From Streptomyces huiliensis (GTDB taxonomy: Bacteria; Actinomycetota; Actinomycetes; Streptomycetales; Streptomycetaceae), in NCBI RefSeq assembly GCF_020037025.1, contig NZ_JAIQLH010000004.1:1-64000 (forward strand): 64,000 bases of DNA, in the 5' to 3' direction. The notes below the pieces were generated by a model, which saw only the letters and a list, made by a program, of their open reading frames with translations, was not told where the DNA came from and did no database searches. The translations under genes were made by a program, and so were the position numbers. Every line of letters begins with the position of its first letter. The stretch's first letter is position 1. Below, piece after piece: positions 43,706 to 51,412 of this stretch.

Positions 43706-44779
43706 TCAGCGCACCGGCGGCCCGCCCGGCAGCTGGCGGGCGAGCCAGGCGAAGGCCTCGGGGTAGAGGGCGGACCAGGTGCGGTAGTTGTGGCCGCCCT
43801 TGTCGAGCAGCATGGTCTTCAGCCGCACCCGGCTGCCGGCCGCCTCCCGCTGGAACTCCTCGATGTAGGAGGGCGGACTGTCCCGGTCCTGGCGGGAGGT
43901 GGCGAGGAAGAGGGCGACGTCGGCCTTGGTGTGACCGACGAGCCAGGTGGGGCTGTTGTGCCGACGGAGGACGGGGTCGGTGAGGGCCCCGCCGTCACCG
44001 TTGAGCGGGTCGGGGTCGAGGGCCGCGCCGGCGGAGAAGACCCGGGGGAACTGCAGGGGCAGCTTCGCCGCGCAGAAGCCGCCGGTGGAGATCCCCAGCA
44101 GCCCCCACGACCCGGGCTGCGGCGCGGCCCGGAAGTGCCGCCGGACGAGCTCCGGGACGTCCCGGGCGAGCCAGGTCGCGACCTTGCGTCCGCCCGCGTC
44201 GGAGCAGTCGGTGTCCCGCCCGCCGGGGTTGATGACCGGCACGGCGAGGATGAACGGGCGGGTGCGCCCCGCGGCGAGCAGCTTCCGGTACGAACGGGGC
44301 ATCCGGCCCTGGTCGATCCAGGACTGCGGCGTCCCCGGCACGCCGTGCAGGAGCATCACGACGGGGAACGAGACGCGGCGGTAGCGGGGGTCGTCGTACT
44401 GCGGCGGGGTCCACACCAGGACCTGCCCCGACAGGGCGGACCGGGTCCCGTGGAAGTACGTCTCCCGCATCCCGTGGTCGTCCTCGGCGAACTTCGCGTG
44501 CTCGGCGGGCGGCCCCTGCATGGCGACGGGCCCGGCACCGTCCGTCCGGCCCAGCAGGTCGTCCCAGGAGGCGTAGAGGCCGTAACTGGTGTTGATCCAG
44601 GTGGCCACGGTGCAGATCGCGGTGAGCTGGCACACGACGATCAACAGCACGCGGGTCGTCCAGCGCACCGGCCCGGGGCCCGGGATCCTCGTCCAGAACA
44701 GCAGCGTGGCCAGGACGGACAGCACCGTGAAGGCGACGAGCAGGGCGAAGAAGGCGGTTCCGGTGAGGCTGAGAGTCAT
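43706..44779 (-). CDS. Membrane-anchored alpha/beta-hydrolase esterase (paralogue)
   Basis: A 357-aa protein. Two N-terminal membrane helices (~5-30 and ~42-65) are followed by an alpha/beta-hydrolase with LLHGVPGTPQSW, nucleophile Ser in GLLGISTGGFCAAKLPLQFP, a Cys pair (TDCSDAGG) and the late His in LLDKGGHNYRTWSALYPEAF. It shares topology and motifs with the gene at 42258 but lacks the charged tail. ATG 44779 was chosen; the frame runs upstream without a ribosome site. The two esterases are convergent, with 47 nt between stops, so an old inverted duplication is likely. Confidence 0.85.
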   Translation of the reverse strand: MTLSLTGTAFFALLVAFTVLSVLATLLFWTRIPGPGPVRWTTRVLLIVVCQLTAICTVATWINTSYGLYASWDDLLGRTDGAGPVAMQGPPAEHAKFAEDDHGMRETYFHGTRSALSGQVLVWTPPQYDDPRYRRVSFPVVMLLHGVPGTPQSWIDQGRMPRSYRKLLAAGRTRPFILAVPVINPGGRDTDCSDAGGRKVATWLARDVPELVRRHFRAAPQPGSWGLLGISTGGFCAAKLPLQFPRVFSAGAALDPDPLNGDGGALTDPVLRRHNSPTWLVGHTKADVALFLATSRQDRDSPPSYIEEFQREAAGSRVRLKTMLLDKGGHNYRTWSALYPEAFAWLARQLPGGPPVR

Positions 44780-45047
44780 CCCGCTGTGATCTCCCTCGGT
44801 CGGGCCGCCGACAGGCGACGGCACGGCAGACCATAACGACGGAACGTGCGGGTATCGGGCGGAACGGGAGACGAGAACCCGGATGGGTCCGGTGGTCCAA
44901 ACGGTCATATGTCCGGCGCGGGGGCAACCGGAGGAGCAACCTCAAGTCCTGCTCAGACTTTCGATGCATCCGTAGTGTCGCCCTCCCATCACGAGTAGTT
45001 TCCTGGTCAGGGCGGTCCGAATCACCGGCTGTTGTCTGGGAGGCGTG

Positions 45048-45146
45048 ATGGAATCCATGACGCGCAAGGAAAGAAAGACCGTTGTCGTTCTGGCCCTCAT
45101 AGTGATCGCGATCGTCTGCTACATGATCGGCAACATTCAGCCCTGA
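45048..45146 (+). CDS. Single-span membrane microprotein (32 aa)
   Basis: A very short gene. Its ribosome site GGGAGG lies at 45038-45043, 4 nt before ATG 45048; an in-frame GTG at 45045 is too close to it. The product is MESMTRKERKTVVVLALIVI then AIVCYMIGNIQP: a basic cytoplasmic head, one hydrophobic helix (~residues 12-27) and a short polar end. Codon use in the hydrophobic stretch still prefers G/C at third positions, as in real genes. No neighbour is tightly coupled. Function unknown; such microproteins often modulate membrane complexes. Confidence 0.6.
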   Translation: MESMTRKERKTVVVLALIVIAIVCYMIGNIQP

Positions 45147-45893
45147 GGCTCGGCGCCGACTCTCGAACTCCGCTCACCGCGGGTGCGCCCGCGCATCCGG
45201 CACCGGCCGCGCCCCGCGCGCCCGGTGCACTCCGTACGCCAACTCCCGCCCGCGCCCGTCGAACTCTTGCCCGGCCCGCCGCAACCCGCCCGTCCGCGCG
45301 ACGACTTCCGCTCGCGCGCGGGTCCGCGGCGGGCCGTCGGCCCTTACGGCCCCGCTGTCCTTACGGCTCACCCTTGGGGTCCCGCCTTACGGACCCGCCA
45401 CCTTACGGACCCGCCGCCGTTCCGTACCGGCCGGTCTGTGTTCGACGGTCCTCCGCCTGCCTCGCAACGGCCACTTCCGGCCGGGCGGAACCCGCCGCGC
45501 CGCCTGCCCCGGCCGGCGTCCGGCCTTGCCAGGGGTCGCCCGGACCCGCCGGGGCCGCGGTCTTCGGGGCGTCCCCGCCGGGGGCGCGCACCGGGCGCGG
45601 TGGCCGGAGCGGGCCGCCGTACATGGCCGGTTCACCGTCTGCGCCGGGGTGCCCGCGCTGCGTAGGCTCGTCGCGCGGGGGACCGGCCCCGTACCGTAAG
45701 GGAGTTCCCGGGCCGGTCCCCTACGGGACGGTCCCGACGTCCCCCGGCTGCCCGGCCCTTGCGGGGCGGTCCTACGATACGTACGCGTCGGTTTGCTTCG
45801 GGGCACGCGCGCCAAGGCGTCGGACGACAACGGCCGCGCACCGTCCCGTCGCCGACCGCGCGGTGGGACGGGCTAGCGATGCGGAGGCAGACC
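45147..45893. other. 747-nt region without a convincing gene, upstream of scbR-like gene
   Basis: Several open frames exist but are Pro/Arg-rich and lack ribosome sites. Near 45350-45420 the phrase ccttacggacccgcc recurs in tandem-like fashion. The 3' part holds the ARE-like operator (45773-45797) and the leader of the regulator gene. Confidence 0.5.
45773..45797. promoter_or_regulatory. ARE-like operator upstream of scbR-like gene
   Basis: The sequence tacgatacgtacgcgtcggt then ttgc contains CGTCGGTTTGC, close to the known half-site GGTCGGT(A/T)(T/C)G(T/G) of gamma-butyrolactone receptors, facing a weaker partner (GATACGTACGC). It lies ~100 nt upstream of the receptor gene, as expected for autoregulation. 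Confidence 0.55.
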
Positions 45894-46595
45894 GTGGCAA
45901 AGCAGGACCGCGCGATCAGAACGCGCCGGACCATCCTGGAAGCGGCCGCGGTGGTGTTCGACGAACGGGGTTACGACGCGGCGACCATCACCGAGATCCT
46001 GGCGCGGGCCGAGGTGACGAAGGGCGCGCTCTACTTCCACTTCGCGTCCAAGGAAGACCTCGCCCTGGCGGTCATAGACGCCCAGTTGACGGAGTCGCCC
46101 GTCATCCCCGAGCCGGTGGTGGCGTCGAGGATGCAGCAACTCGTCGACATGGGACTGATCTTCGCCCACCGGCTGCGGACGGACCCGCTGCTGCGCGGCA
46201 GCGTCCGGCTCACCCTGGAGCACGGCTCCACCACCCTCAACCGCAGCGGCCCGTTCCACGGCTGGACCCAGGTGCACACCCGGGTCCTCGCCGAGGGCAA
46301 GGAGCGCGGCGAGGTGCTGCCGCACGTGGAGCCCGCCGACACGGCGGAGCTGATCGTCGGCGCGTACGCCGGCATCAACATCATGTCCCAGGTCGTGACC
46401 GGCCGCGCCGACCTGGAACGCCGCGCCATCTCGCTCTACGAGCACGTGATGCCGAGCGTCGCCGTGCCCTCCGTGCTGGCCCGCCTCGACATGGCCCCCG
46501 GCCGGGGCGCCCGGGCCCTGGCCGAGGCCGAGCGGCTGAGCGCGGCCGAGACCACCGGGCCGGCGCCGACCCCTGCCCCCGTCGGGGTCGGCTGA
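45894..46595 (+). CDS. ScbR/ArpA-type gamma-butyrolactone receptor (TetR fold)
   Basis: A 233-aa TetR-family repressor. The start MAKQDRAIRTRRTILEAAAV and HTH region (ATITEILARAEVTKGALYFH then FASKEDLALAV) closely match ScbR from memory, including the TKGALYFHF motif. The ligand-binding domain keeps the central Trp (W124 in SGPFHGWTQVHTR) that contacts the butyrolactone in receptors of this family, which favours a true receptor over a pseudo-receptor. GTG 45894 has GGAGG six nt upstream; an upstream ATG (45879) lies on top of that site. No AfsA/ScbA synthase gene is present in the window. It may control secondary metabolism or development. Confidence 0.88.
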   Translation: MAKQDRAIRTRRTILEAAAVVFDERGYDAATITEILARAEVTKGALYFHFASKEDLALAVIDAQLTESPVIPEPVVASRMQQLVDMGLIFAHRLRTDPLLRGSVRLTLEHGSTTLNRSGPFHGWTQVHTRVLAEGKERGEVLPHVEPADTAELIVGAYAGINIMSQVVTGRADLERRAISLYEHVMPSVAVPSVLARLDMAPGRGARALAEAERLSAAETTGPAPTPAPVGVG

Positions 46596-46814
46596 CCGGG
46601 GCCCGGTTCCCCGGACCCCCAAGGGGCGCACGCCCCCTACGGGTCCACCGCCCCGTACGGCCCGGCCATCCCGGGCCGTACGGGGCGCATCCGCCGCCGT
46701 CGCCCGGAGGCGCGGAGGGCGTTCCTTCCCTGACGTGGTGCCGGCCTTCTCGGTCGTGGTGCGGGTCTTCCCGGACGTGGTGCCGGCCCGGCCTCGGTCC
46801 GGCCCGGCCGGTCG

Positions 46815-47414
46815 TCAGGCGGTCGCCGCCTCCGCGGGCGCGGGGCCCGGGGCCGTCGTGTCCAGGATCTCCAGGGCGACGGTCAGCGCGGCGAGCCTCC
46901 GCTCCTCCGGGTCGCCCGCCAGGTCGTCCAGGACGAGGGCGCCGAAGTGCACGGTGAGCAGGGCGCTCGCACAGCGCACCCGGGTGGCCAGGTCGTCGGC
47001 GCCCGAGTGGACCAGCCGGGAGAGCCGGGTGACCCGCTCCCTGAGCCGGGTCCCGATGTCCAGGGTCCGCAGGGACGCCTGGTTCTCCTGCAGGATGCGG
47101 AACACCGGCACTGCCTCCCGCAGCTTCTCGCTGTACCTGCACAGGAGTTCGCGCTTCGTCTCCAGCGTGGGCGGCCGGCTCTCGCCCCAGGCGATCAGCT
47201 CGTCCACGGGCGCCCCCACCTGGTCCGAGATGGCGACGAGGATGTCCTCCTTCGTCTTGAAGTGGTAGTACAGCGCCGCCTTGGTGACTCCGAGCCGCTC
47301 GGCGATCTCCCGCAGGGAGGTTTTCTCGTAGCCCCGGGTGACGAAGAGATCGAGCGCGGTCCGCTGGATGCGCTCACGAGTGTCGCTCCTGCGCGTGTGG
47401 GGGGTACTGCCCAT
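46815..47414 (-). CDS. TetR/AcrR-family regulator
   Basis: A 199-aa regulator. N-terminal HTH (~10-60) reads [40 protein letters not shown], then [14 protein letters not shown]. The C-terminal helical domain (~75-185) is variable ([40 protein letters not shown]) and ends in an Ala/Pro tail. It is not of the butyrolactone type. ATG 47414 is preceded by GGAGAGCAGGGA. It is convergent with the scbR-like gene and divergent from the AccE gene. The ligand is unknown; targets may include the 615-nt divergent region. Confidence 0.88.
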   Translation of the reverse strand: MGSTPHTRRSDTRERIQRTALDLFVTRGYEKTSLREIAERLGVTKAALYYHFKTKEDILVAISDQVGAPVDELIAWGESRPPTLETKRELLCRYSEKLREAVPVFRILQENQASLRTLDIGTRLRERVTRLSRLVHSGADDLATRVRCASALLTVHFGALVLDDLAGDPEERRLAALTVALEILDTTAPGPAPAEAATA

Positions 47415-48029
47415 GTGGTCCCTGCTCTCCTTCGTTCCGCTGTGCCCGTACTGCCGTCGTCGGAGCGTCCCCCCGCGGCCGCCTCGGCCCGTACCCGTCA
47501 CCGGCCGGTGGGCCGTCCGCGGCCGCGAGGAGAGAGATCATGGCTCAGGTAACCATCGGTTCCCGGGCCTCCTACCCGGCGGACGGCCCGCCATGGGTGC
47601 TCCGGGTCCGCCCGATGCGGGACGGCGCACGTCCGCTTGGCCCTTACACCGGAGTCGCGACGGGGTTCTCCGCCCGCCCGGGCCGGCTCCTTGCCCGTCT
47701 TCCGGCTGCTCCCGGATGCTCCCGACACCTAAGGGACGGCCCTTGGCCCTTGAGTGCCGGCCCTTGGCCGGTCCCTGGGCGGCCTGTGCCCGGTCCGCGG
47801 GCAGCCCGCCCTACGCGCGTCGACAGCCTGCCGGCAAGCCGTCCGCGGACCGCCGCGGGCCGTGGGCGGAACGGTTCATCCGGATGCGCGAACCGCCCGT
47901 CGCCACGGGCGTCACCCGTTCGGAGGTATCGGGGTTCCTCCCCGCCGTCGGCGGGAGCACGGTGGGAGGAACCGGACACTCGCGGCGCCGCCGCACGGAC
48001 GTCCGGTGCGCCGAGGGAGTGGAACGGCT
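47415..48029. promoter_or_regulatory. 615-nt divergent region with operator-like repeat
   Basis: No assigned gene. GGTAACCATCGGTTCC (47548-47563) is an imperfect inverted repeat of TetR-operator type. It sits right after an ATG (47540) that has a good ribosome site (GAGGAGAG), but that frame becomes Arg/Pro-rich and unconserved. Further on, cggcccttgg-type direct repeats occur near 47730-47775. Confidence 0.45.
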
Positions 48030-48266
48030 ATGACCGACATGTTCGTGCGGGTCGAGAAGGGCGTCGCGGGCGAGGAGGAGCTCGCCGCCGTGACCACCGT
48101 GCTCCTCGCCTGTGCCGCCACCGGCTGCGACGCAGGAGCGGACACCGGTGCCGTCCTCGGGGCCGGGCCGGGCCCCGAGATCTCCGAGTACGGCCTGTCG
48201 TGCACCCCCGCCCGCTGGCGGCCGACCGGGTTCACCGGTCCCATCAGCTGGCAGGGCCGGCGCTGA
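48030..48266 (+). CDS. Orphan acyl-CoA carboxylase epsilon subunit
   Basis: A 78-aa protein with the AccE/PccE pattern: V-R-V-E-K-G followed by EEELAAVTTVLLACAA (the helix that binds the beta subunit), a variable linker and the C-terminal ARWRPTGFTGPISWQ, which resembles the family end W-R-x-P-G-x-x-x-P-x-S-W. In Streptomyces epsilon subunits stabilise the beta subunit of acetyl/propionyl-CoA carboxylases and are normally encoded next to accB or pccB. Here no beta or alpha subunit is in the window, so it is an orphan. ATG 48030 follows GAGGGAGTGG. The epsilon family is short and weakly conserved; the call is good but not certain. Confidence 0.75.
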   Translation: MTDMFVRVEKGVAGEEELAAVTTVLLACAATGCDAGADTGAVLGAGPGPEISEYGLSCTPARWRPTGFTGPISWQGRR

Positions 48267-48289
48267 GCGCACCGTGTAAGAGGCATCGA

Positions 48290-48334
48290 CCTAAGGGGCA
48301 ACGGCCTAAGGGGCAACGGCCTAAGGGGCAACGG
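48290..48334. repeat. Three 15-nt tandem repeats (cctaaggggcaacgg)
   Basis: Three exact copies lie just downstream of the AccE gene, with AAGG/CCTT symmetry in each unit. Non-coding. Confidence 0.9.
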
Positions 48335-48561
48335 CAGGCCCGCGGGAATTCCGAAAATCATCCCGGATCTCTCGGGCGAATTCCCGGAGAGAAAACGCGG
48401 CGACCAGCTTCTTTTCGTACCGGAGCTTCTCCGGCCCTTACCCTCCCCATGCCGGGTGTTCACTGGCTCGAATGAGTGAAAGCCCGGAACCTCTCCTTCC
48501 GGTCGAAGTTATCCAGATCGCTTTCTCAGTGGGGGCGCTACACGATCGAAAGGCTATGGAC

Positions 48562-48963
48562 GTGCTCAAGAAGGTACTCGCCACGACCGCTCTGACGGTC
48601 TCCGCGGTCGGAGCCATCAGCGGCCCTGCGATGGCCACGGGTCACGGTCACGACTCGCAGGACGTCGCCAACGCGAACGGCGCGAAGTCCGGCTACGGCA
48701 ACACCAAGACCGGGGGCAAGGAAAGCCCGCAGATGAGCCTGATCCAGGGCACGCTGAACAAGCCGTGCATCGGGCTTGGCCGGGTGAACATCCAGAACAT
48801 CCTGGCCCTCCTCAACGTCGGCCTGCAGGACATTCCGATCCTCTCGTCGGAGCAGGAGCAGGTCTGCACCGAGAACTCGACGATCAACGACGGGGACGAC
48901 CCGCTGTCGCACCTGCTCGACGACATCCCGATCATCTCGGGCAACGGTTCGGCCAACGGCTGA
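48562..48963 (+). CDS. rdl: Rodlin (Rdl family), first copy
   Basis: A 133-aa secreted protein. Signal peptide VLKKVLATTALTVSAVGAIS then GPAMA (cleaved near residue 25) is followed by the rodlin core: DSQDVANANGAKSGYGN, ESPQMSLIQGTLNKPCIGLG, QDIPILSSEQEQVCTENSTI and DPLSHLLDDIPIISGNG. Two Cys could form a disulfide. Rodlins assemble with chaplins into the rodlet layer of aerial hyphae and spores. The start was placed at GTG 48562 because GAAAGG lies 8 nt upstream and the length then equals the second copy; ATG 48556 is in frame but too close. In S. coelicolor rdlA and rdlB are divergent; here the two are tandem. Confidence 0.9.
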   Translation: MLKKVLATTALTVSAVGAISGPAMATGHGHDSQDVANANGAKSGYGNTKTGGKESPQMSLIQGTLNKPCIGLGRVNIQNILALLNVGLQDIPILSSEQEQVCTENSTINDGDDPLSHLLDDIPIISGNGSANG

Positions 48964-48985
48964 TCCGGCAGAAGAGCACGGGAAT

Positions 48986-49025
48986 CCCCCTGCGGCGGGT
49001 GTGCGGGCCCCGCGGCAGGGGGTTT
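48986..49025 (+). terminator. Terminator of first rodlin gene
   Basis: CCCCCTGC (48986-48993) pairs with GCAGGGGG (49015-49022), followed by TTTCC. It lies 22 nt after the stop codon. Confidence 0.75.
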
Positions 49026-49187
49026 CCGTTTTCCGGGTTCCGGCCGAAGGGACCCCGGCGGAACCCGAGCGCGGCCGAATACAAGCCCGAATGAATGAAG
49101 GCCGAATGAATGAAGCTCGATAACTTCCCCCACCGCGCCGGGTTAGGCAAGTAGCGCTCGTAAACCGACCAGAGCGAAGGAACCATC

Positions 49188-49589
49188 GTGATCAAGAAGG
49201 TAGTGGCCACGGCCGCCCTGACGGCGTCGGCAGTCGGCGGATCCGTCGGCCCCGCGCTGGCATCCGGACACGACAGCCAGGACGTCGCCAATGGCAACCA
49301 GGCCGTCCAAATGTACGGAAACACTTACACCGGCGGTTACATGAGCCCCCAGATGGGTCTCATCAACGGCTCGTTCAACAAGCCGTGCATCGCCGTCGGA
49401 AGGCTTAACCTCCAGAACATCGTCGGCCTGTTGAACCTCGGTCTGCAGGACATTCCGATCCTCTCGTCCGAGCAGCAGCAGGTCTGCACCGAGAACTCCA
49501 CGATCAACGACGGCGACGACCCGCTGTCGCACATCCTGGACGACATCCCCCTCCTGTCGTTCAACGCCAACGGCAACCACGGCCACTGA
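49188..49589 (+). CDS. rdl: Rodlin (Rdl family), second copy
   Basis: A 133-aa protein, 65-70% similar to the first copy by eye. Signal peptide VIKKVVATAALTASAVGGSV then GPALA. The core shows DSQDVANGNQAVQMYGNTYT, MSPQMGLINGSFNKPCIAVG, QDIPILSSEQQQVCTENSTI and DPLSHILDDIPLLSFNANG. GTG 49188 follows GAAGGA. Each copy has its own terminator, so the two may be separately regulated. Localisation is the hyphal surface. No chaplin gene lies in the window. Confidence 0.92.
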   Translation: MIKKVVATAALTASAVGGSVGPALASGHDSQDVANGNQAVQMYGNTYTGGYMSPQMGLINGSFNKPCIAVGRLNLQNIVGLLNLGLQDIPILSSEQQQVCTENSTINDGDDPLSHILDDIPLLSFNANGNHGH

Positions 49590-49610
49590 CCCCGTCGACG
49601 CCGCGGAACG

Positions 49611-49641
49611 AGCCGCCCCCGGTCCGCCCGGGGGCGGCTTC
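49611..49641 (+). terminator. Terminator of second rodlin gene
   Basis: AGCCGCCCCC (49611-49620) pairs with GGGGGCGGCT (49630-49639), followed by TCTC. It lies 22 nt after the stop. Confidence 0.8.
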
Positions 49642-49771
49642 TCGTGCTCGCGGCGCCCCGCCCCTCAGGGGGCCACCCGGGGGCCCGACGGGCGCCGAGG
49701 CGCCCCGACGCATCTGACGGACTATCGCGGCACGGTTGGGAGCCCGGCCGTCCCCGGCCGACAGTTCTCGC

Positions 49772-51412
49772 ATGCCGTCGTCCGCCACCGCACGTACCGC
49801 CGGGCCTCCCCGCGCCACCGTCCCGGCGTTCGCCCTGCTGGGTGCCGTGCAGGTCGTCCTGATCCTCGCCATCACCATGCTCTCCCCGGCCCTGCCGGCC
49901 GTCCGGCGCGACCTGGACCTCTCCGGGGCGGGGCTCACCCTGGTCAGCGCCGCCTACGGGCTGTCCTTCAGCGGTCTGCTGCTGCTCGGCGGGCGACTGG
50001 CCGACCTGTACGGCCGCCGCCGGCTGCTCGTCGCCGGCGTCGCGGTCTTCGGGGCGGCCTCCGCGGCGTCGGGCTTCGCCCCCGACTTCGGCACGCTCCT
50101 GACCACCCGGTTCGTCCAGGGTGCCGGGGCCGCCCTAGCGGCGCCCGCCGCCATGACGCTGGTCCGGACCCTCCACCCGGACGAGGCGCGGCGCGCCCGG
50201 GCCCTCGCCGTCTGGGGCGGGCTGGGCGGCTTCGGGGCGACGGCGGGCACGCTGTTCTCGGGCGCCGTGACGACGTGGGCGTCCTGGCGCTGGACCTTCC
50301 TCGTCCCGGCCGTCGTCTCGCTGCTCGTCGTCCTCGCCGCGCCGCGGCTGCTGCCGGCCGGTCCCGCGCCGGTCCGCGTCCGGCTGGACGTGCCGGGGGC
50401 CGTTCTGGTGACGGCCGGGCTGTCGGTGCTGAGCTACGGCCTCGTCGAGGCGGGCGAACGGGCGTGGGGTGCCTCCCGGGTCTGGGTGCCGGTCGCCGGC
50501 GGCCTGCTGCTGCTTGCTGCCTTCGTCGCCGTCGAACTACGGGTCGCGAAACCGCTGTTGCCGCTGGGATTCCTGCGGTCTGGACGGCGGGCGGCGGCCC
50601 TGACGGCGATCCTGGTCGGGTCCGCCGCGATGTCCGCCATCTTCTACTTCCTCTCGCTGTACTTCCAGGAGGTGCGCTCCACCTCGCCGTTGTTGACGTC
50701 GGCGGCCTTCCTGCCGTTCGGCGTGGCCCAGTTGGCGGCCGGGCCGCTCGCCGCCCGGGCCGTCCGGCGCCTGGGCGTCCGCGCCGTCACGGCCGGCGGA
50801 CTCCTGCTGTGCGCGGGCGGGTTGCTGCTGCTCGGGCGACTCGGCGCGCACACCCCGTACGCCGGCACCACCCTGGCCGGGCTGCTCCTCTTCCCCGTCG
50901 GCATCGCCTGCGTCTTCTCCGGGGCGACCGTCGCCGCCCTGGAGGGGGTGGGGGACGGCCGGGCCGGGCTGGCGGGCGGGGTCGTCAACACGGTCATGGA
51001 GGTCGGGCCGACGGTCGGCCTGGCCGTGCTGGTGACCCTCGCGACCACCCGCGCCGACCGGCTGCGCGACGGTGGGACCGGCGCGGCCGAGGCGGTGTCG
51101 GCCGGCTACGGGTTCACGCTGACCGCGGCCGCGGCGGGGTGCGCGGCCGGGGCGGCGCTCGTCGCGTACGCGCTGCGGCGGGGCGGGGACGTCGGCCCTG
51201 ATGCCGACCCTGATGCCGACCCGGGCTTCGATTTCAGCCCCGACCCTGATCCCGGTCCCGACCCTGATCCCGGTCCCGACCCTGATCCCGGTCCTGACCC
51301 TGACCCCGGCCCCAACCCTGACCCCAACCGTGACCCCGGCCCCGGCCGTCAGAGCCGTTCGGAACCATCCGGAACCTTGCAGACATCGGAAACCGAGGAG
51401 TCCTCGTCATGA
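49772..51412 (+). CDS. DHA2-type MFS drug transporter with DPDPG-repeat tail
   Basis: A 546-aa transporter with about 14 hydrophobic segments and EmrB/QacA-type signatures: LAITMLSPALPAVRRDLDLS, GRLADLYGRRRLLVAG (motif A) and VQGAGAALAAPAAM. After the last helix an acidic Asp/Pro/Gly tail of ~55 residues (PDPDPGPDPDPGPDPDPG) ends the protein; it is encoded by 18-nt tandem repeats. ATG 49772 is the first good start; an upstream TTG has no ribosome site. The stop overlaps the SDR start by 4 nt, so the two form an operon. It probably exports a hydrophobic compound made or modified by the SDR. Confidence 0.88.
   Translation: MPSSATARTAGPPRATVPAFALLGAVQVVLILAITMLSPALPAVRRDLDLSGAGLTLVSAAYGLSFSGLLLLGGRLADLYGRRRLLVAGVAVFGAASAASGFAPDFGTLLTTRFVQGAGAALAAPAAMTLVRTLHPDEARRARALAVWGGLGGFGATAGTLFSGAVTTWASWRWTFLVPAVVSLLVVLAAPRLLPAGPAPVRVRLDVPGAVLVTAGLSVLSYGLVEAGERAWGASRVWVPVAGGLLLLAAFVAVELRVAKPLLPLGFLRSGRRAAALTAILVGSAAMSAIFYFLSLYFQEVRSTSPLLTSAAFLPFGVAQLAAGPLAARAVRRLGVRAVTAGGLLLCAGGLLLLGRLGAHTPYAGTTLAGLLLFPVGIACVFSGATVAALEGVGDGRAGLAGGVVNTVMEVGPTVGLAVLVTLATTRADRLRDGGTGAAEAVSAGYGFTLTAAAAGCAAGAALVAYALRRGGDVGPDADPDADPGFDFSPDPDPGPDPDPGPDPDPGPDPDPGPNPDPNRDPGPGRQSRSEPSGTLQTSETEESSS
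51242..51340 (+). repeat. 18-nt tandem repeats encoding DPDPGP
   Basis: Units of gaccctgatcccggtccc start at 51242, 51260 and 51278 and then degenerate. They extend the MFS transporter tail. Confidence 0.85.

Noticed and set aside
45183-45665. Pro/Arg-rich open frame in the 747-nt gap
   Set aside because: No ribosome site, no conserved motif, and composition equal to random GC-rich DNA.
45032-46957. Long plus-strand frame spanning the scbR-like gene
   Set aside because: The ScbR-like product is in another frame with an excellent ribosome site. This frame is Pro/Arg/Gly-rich throughout.
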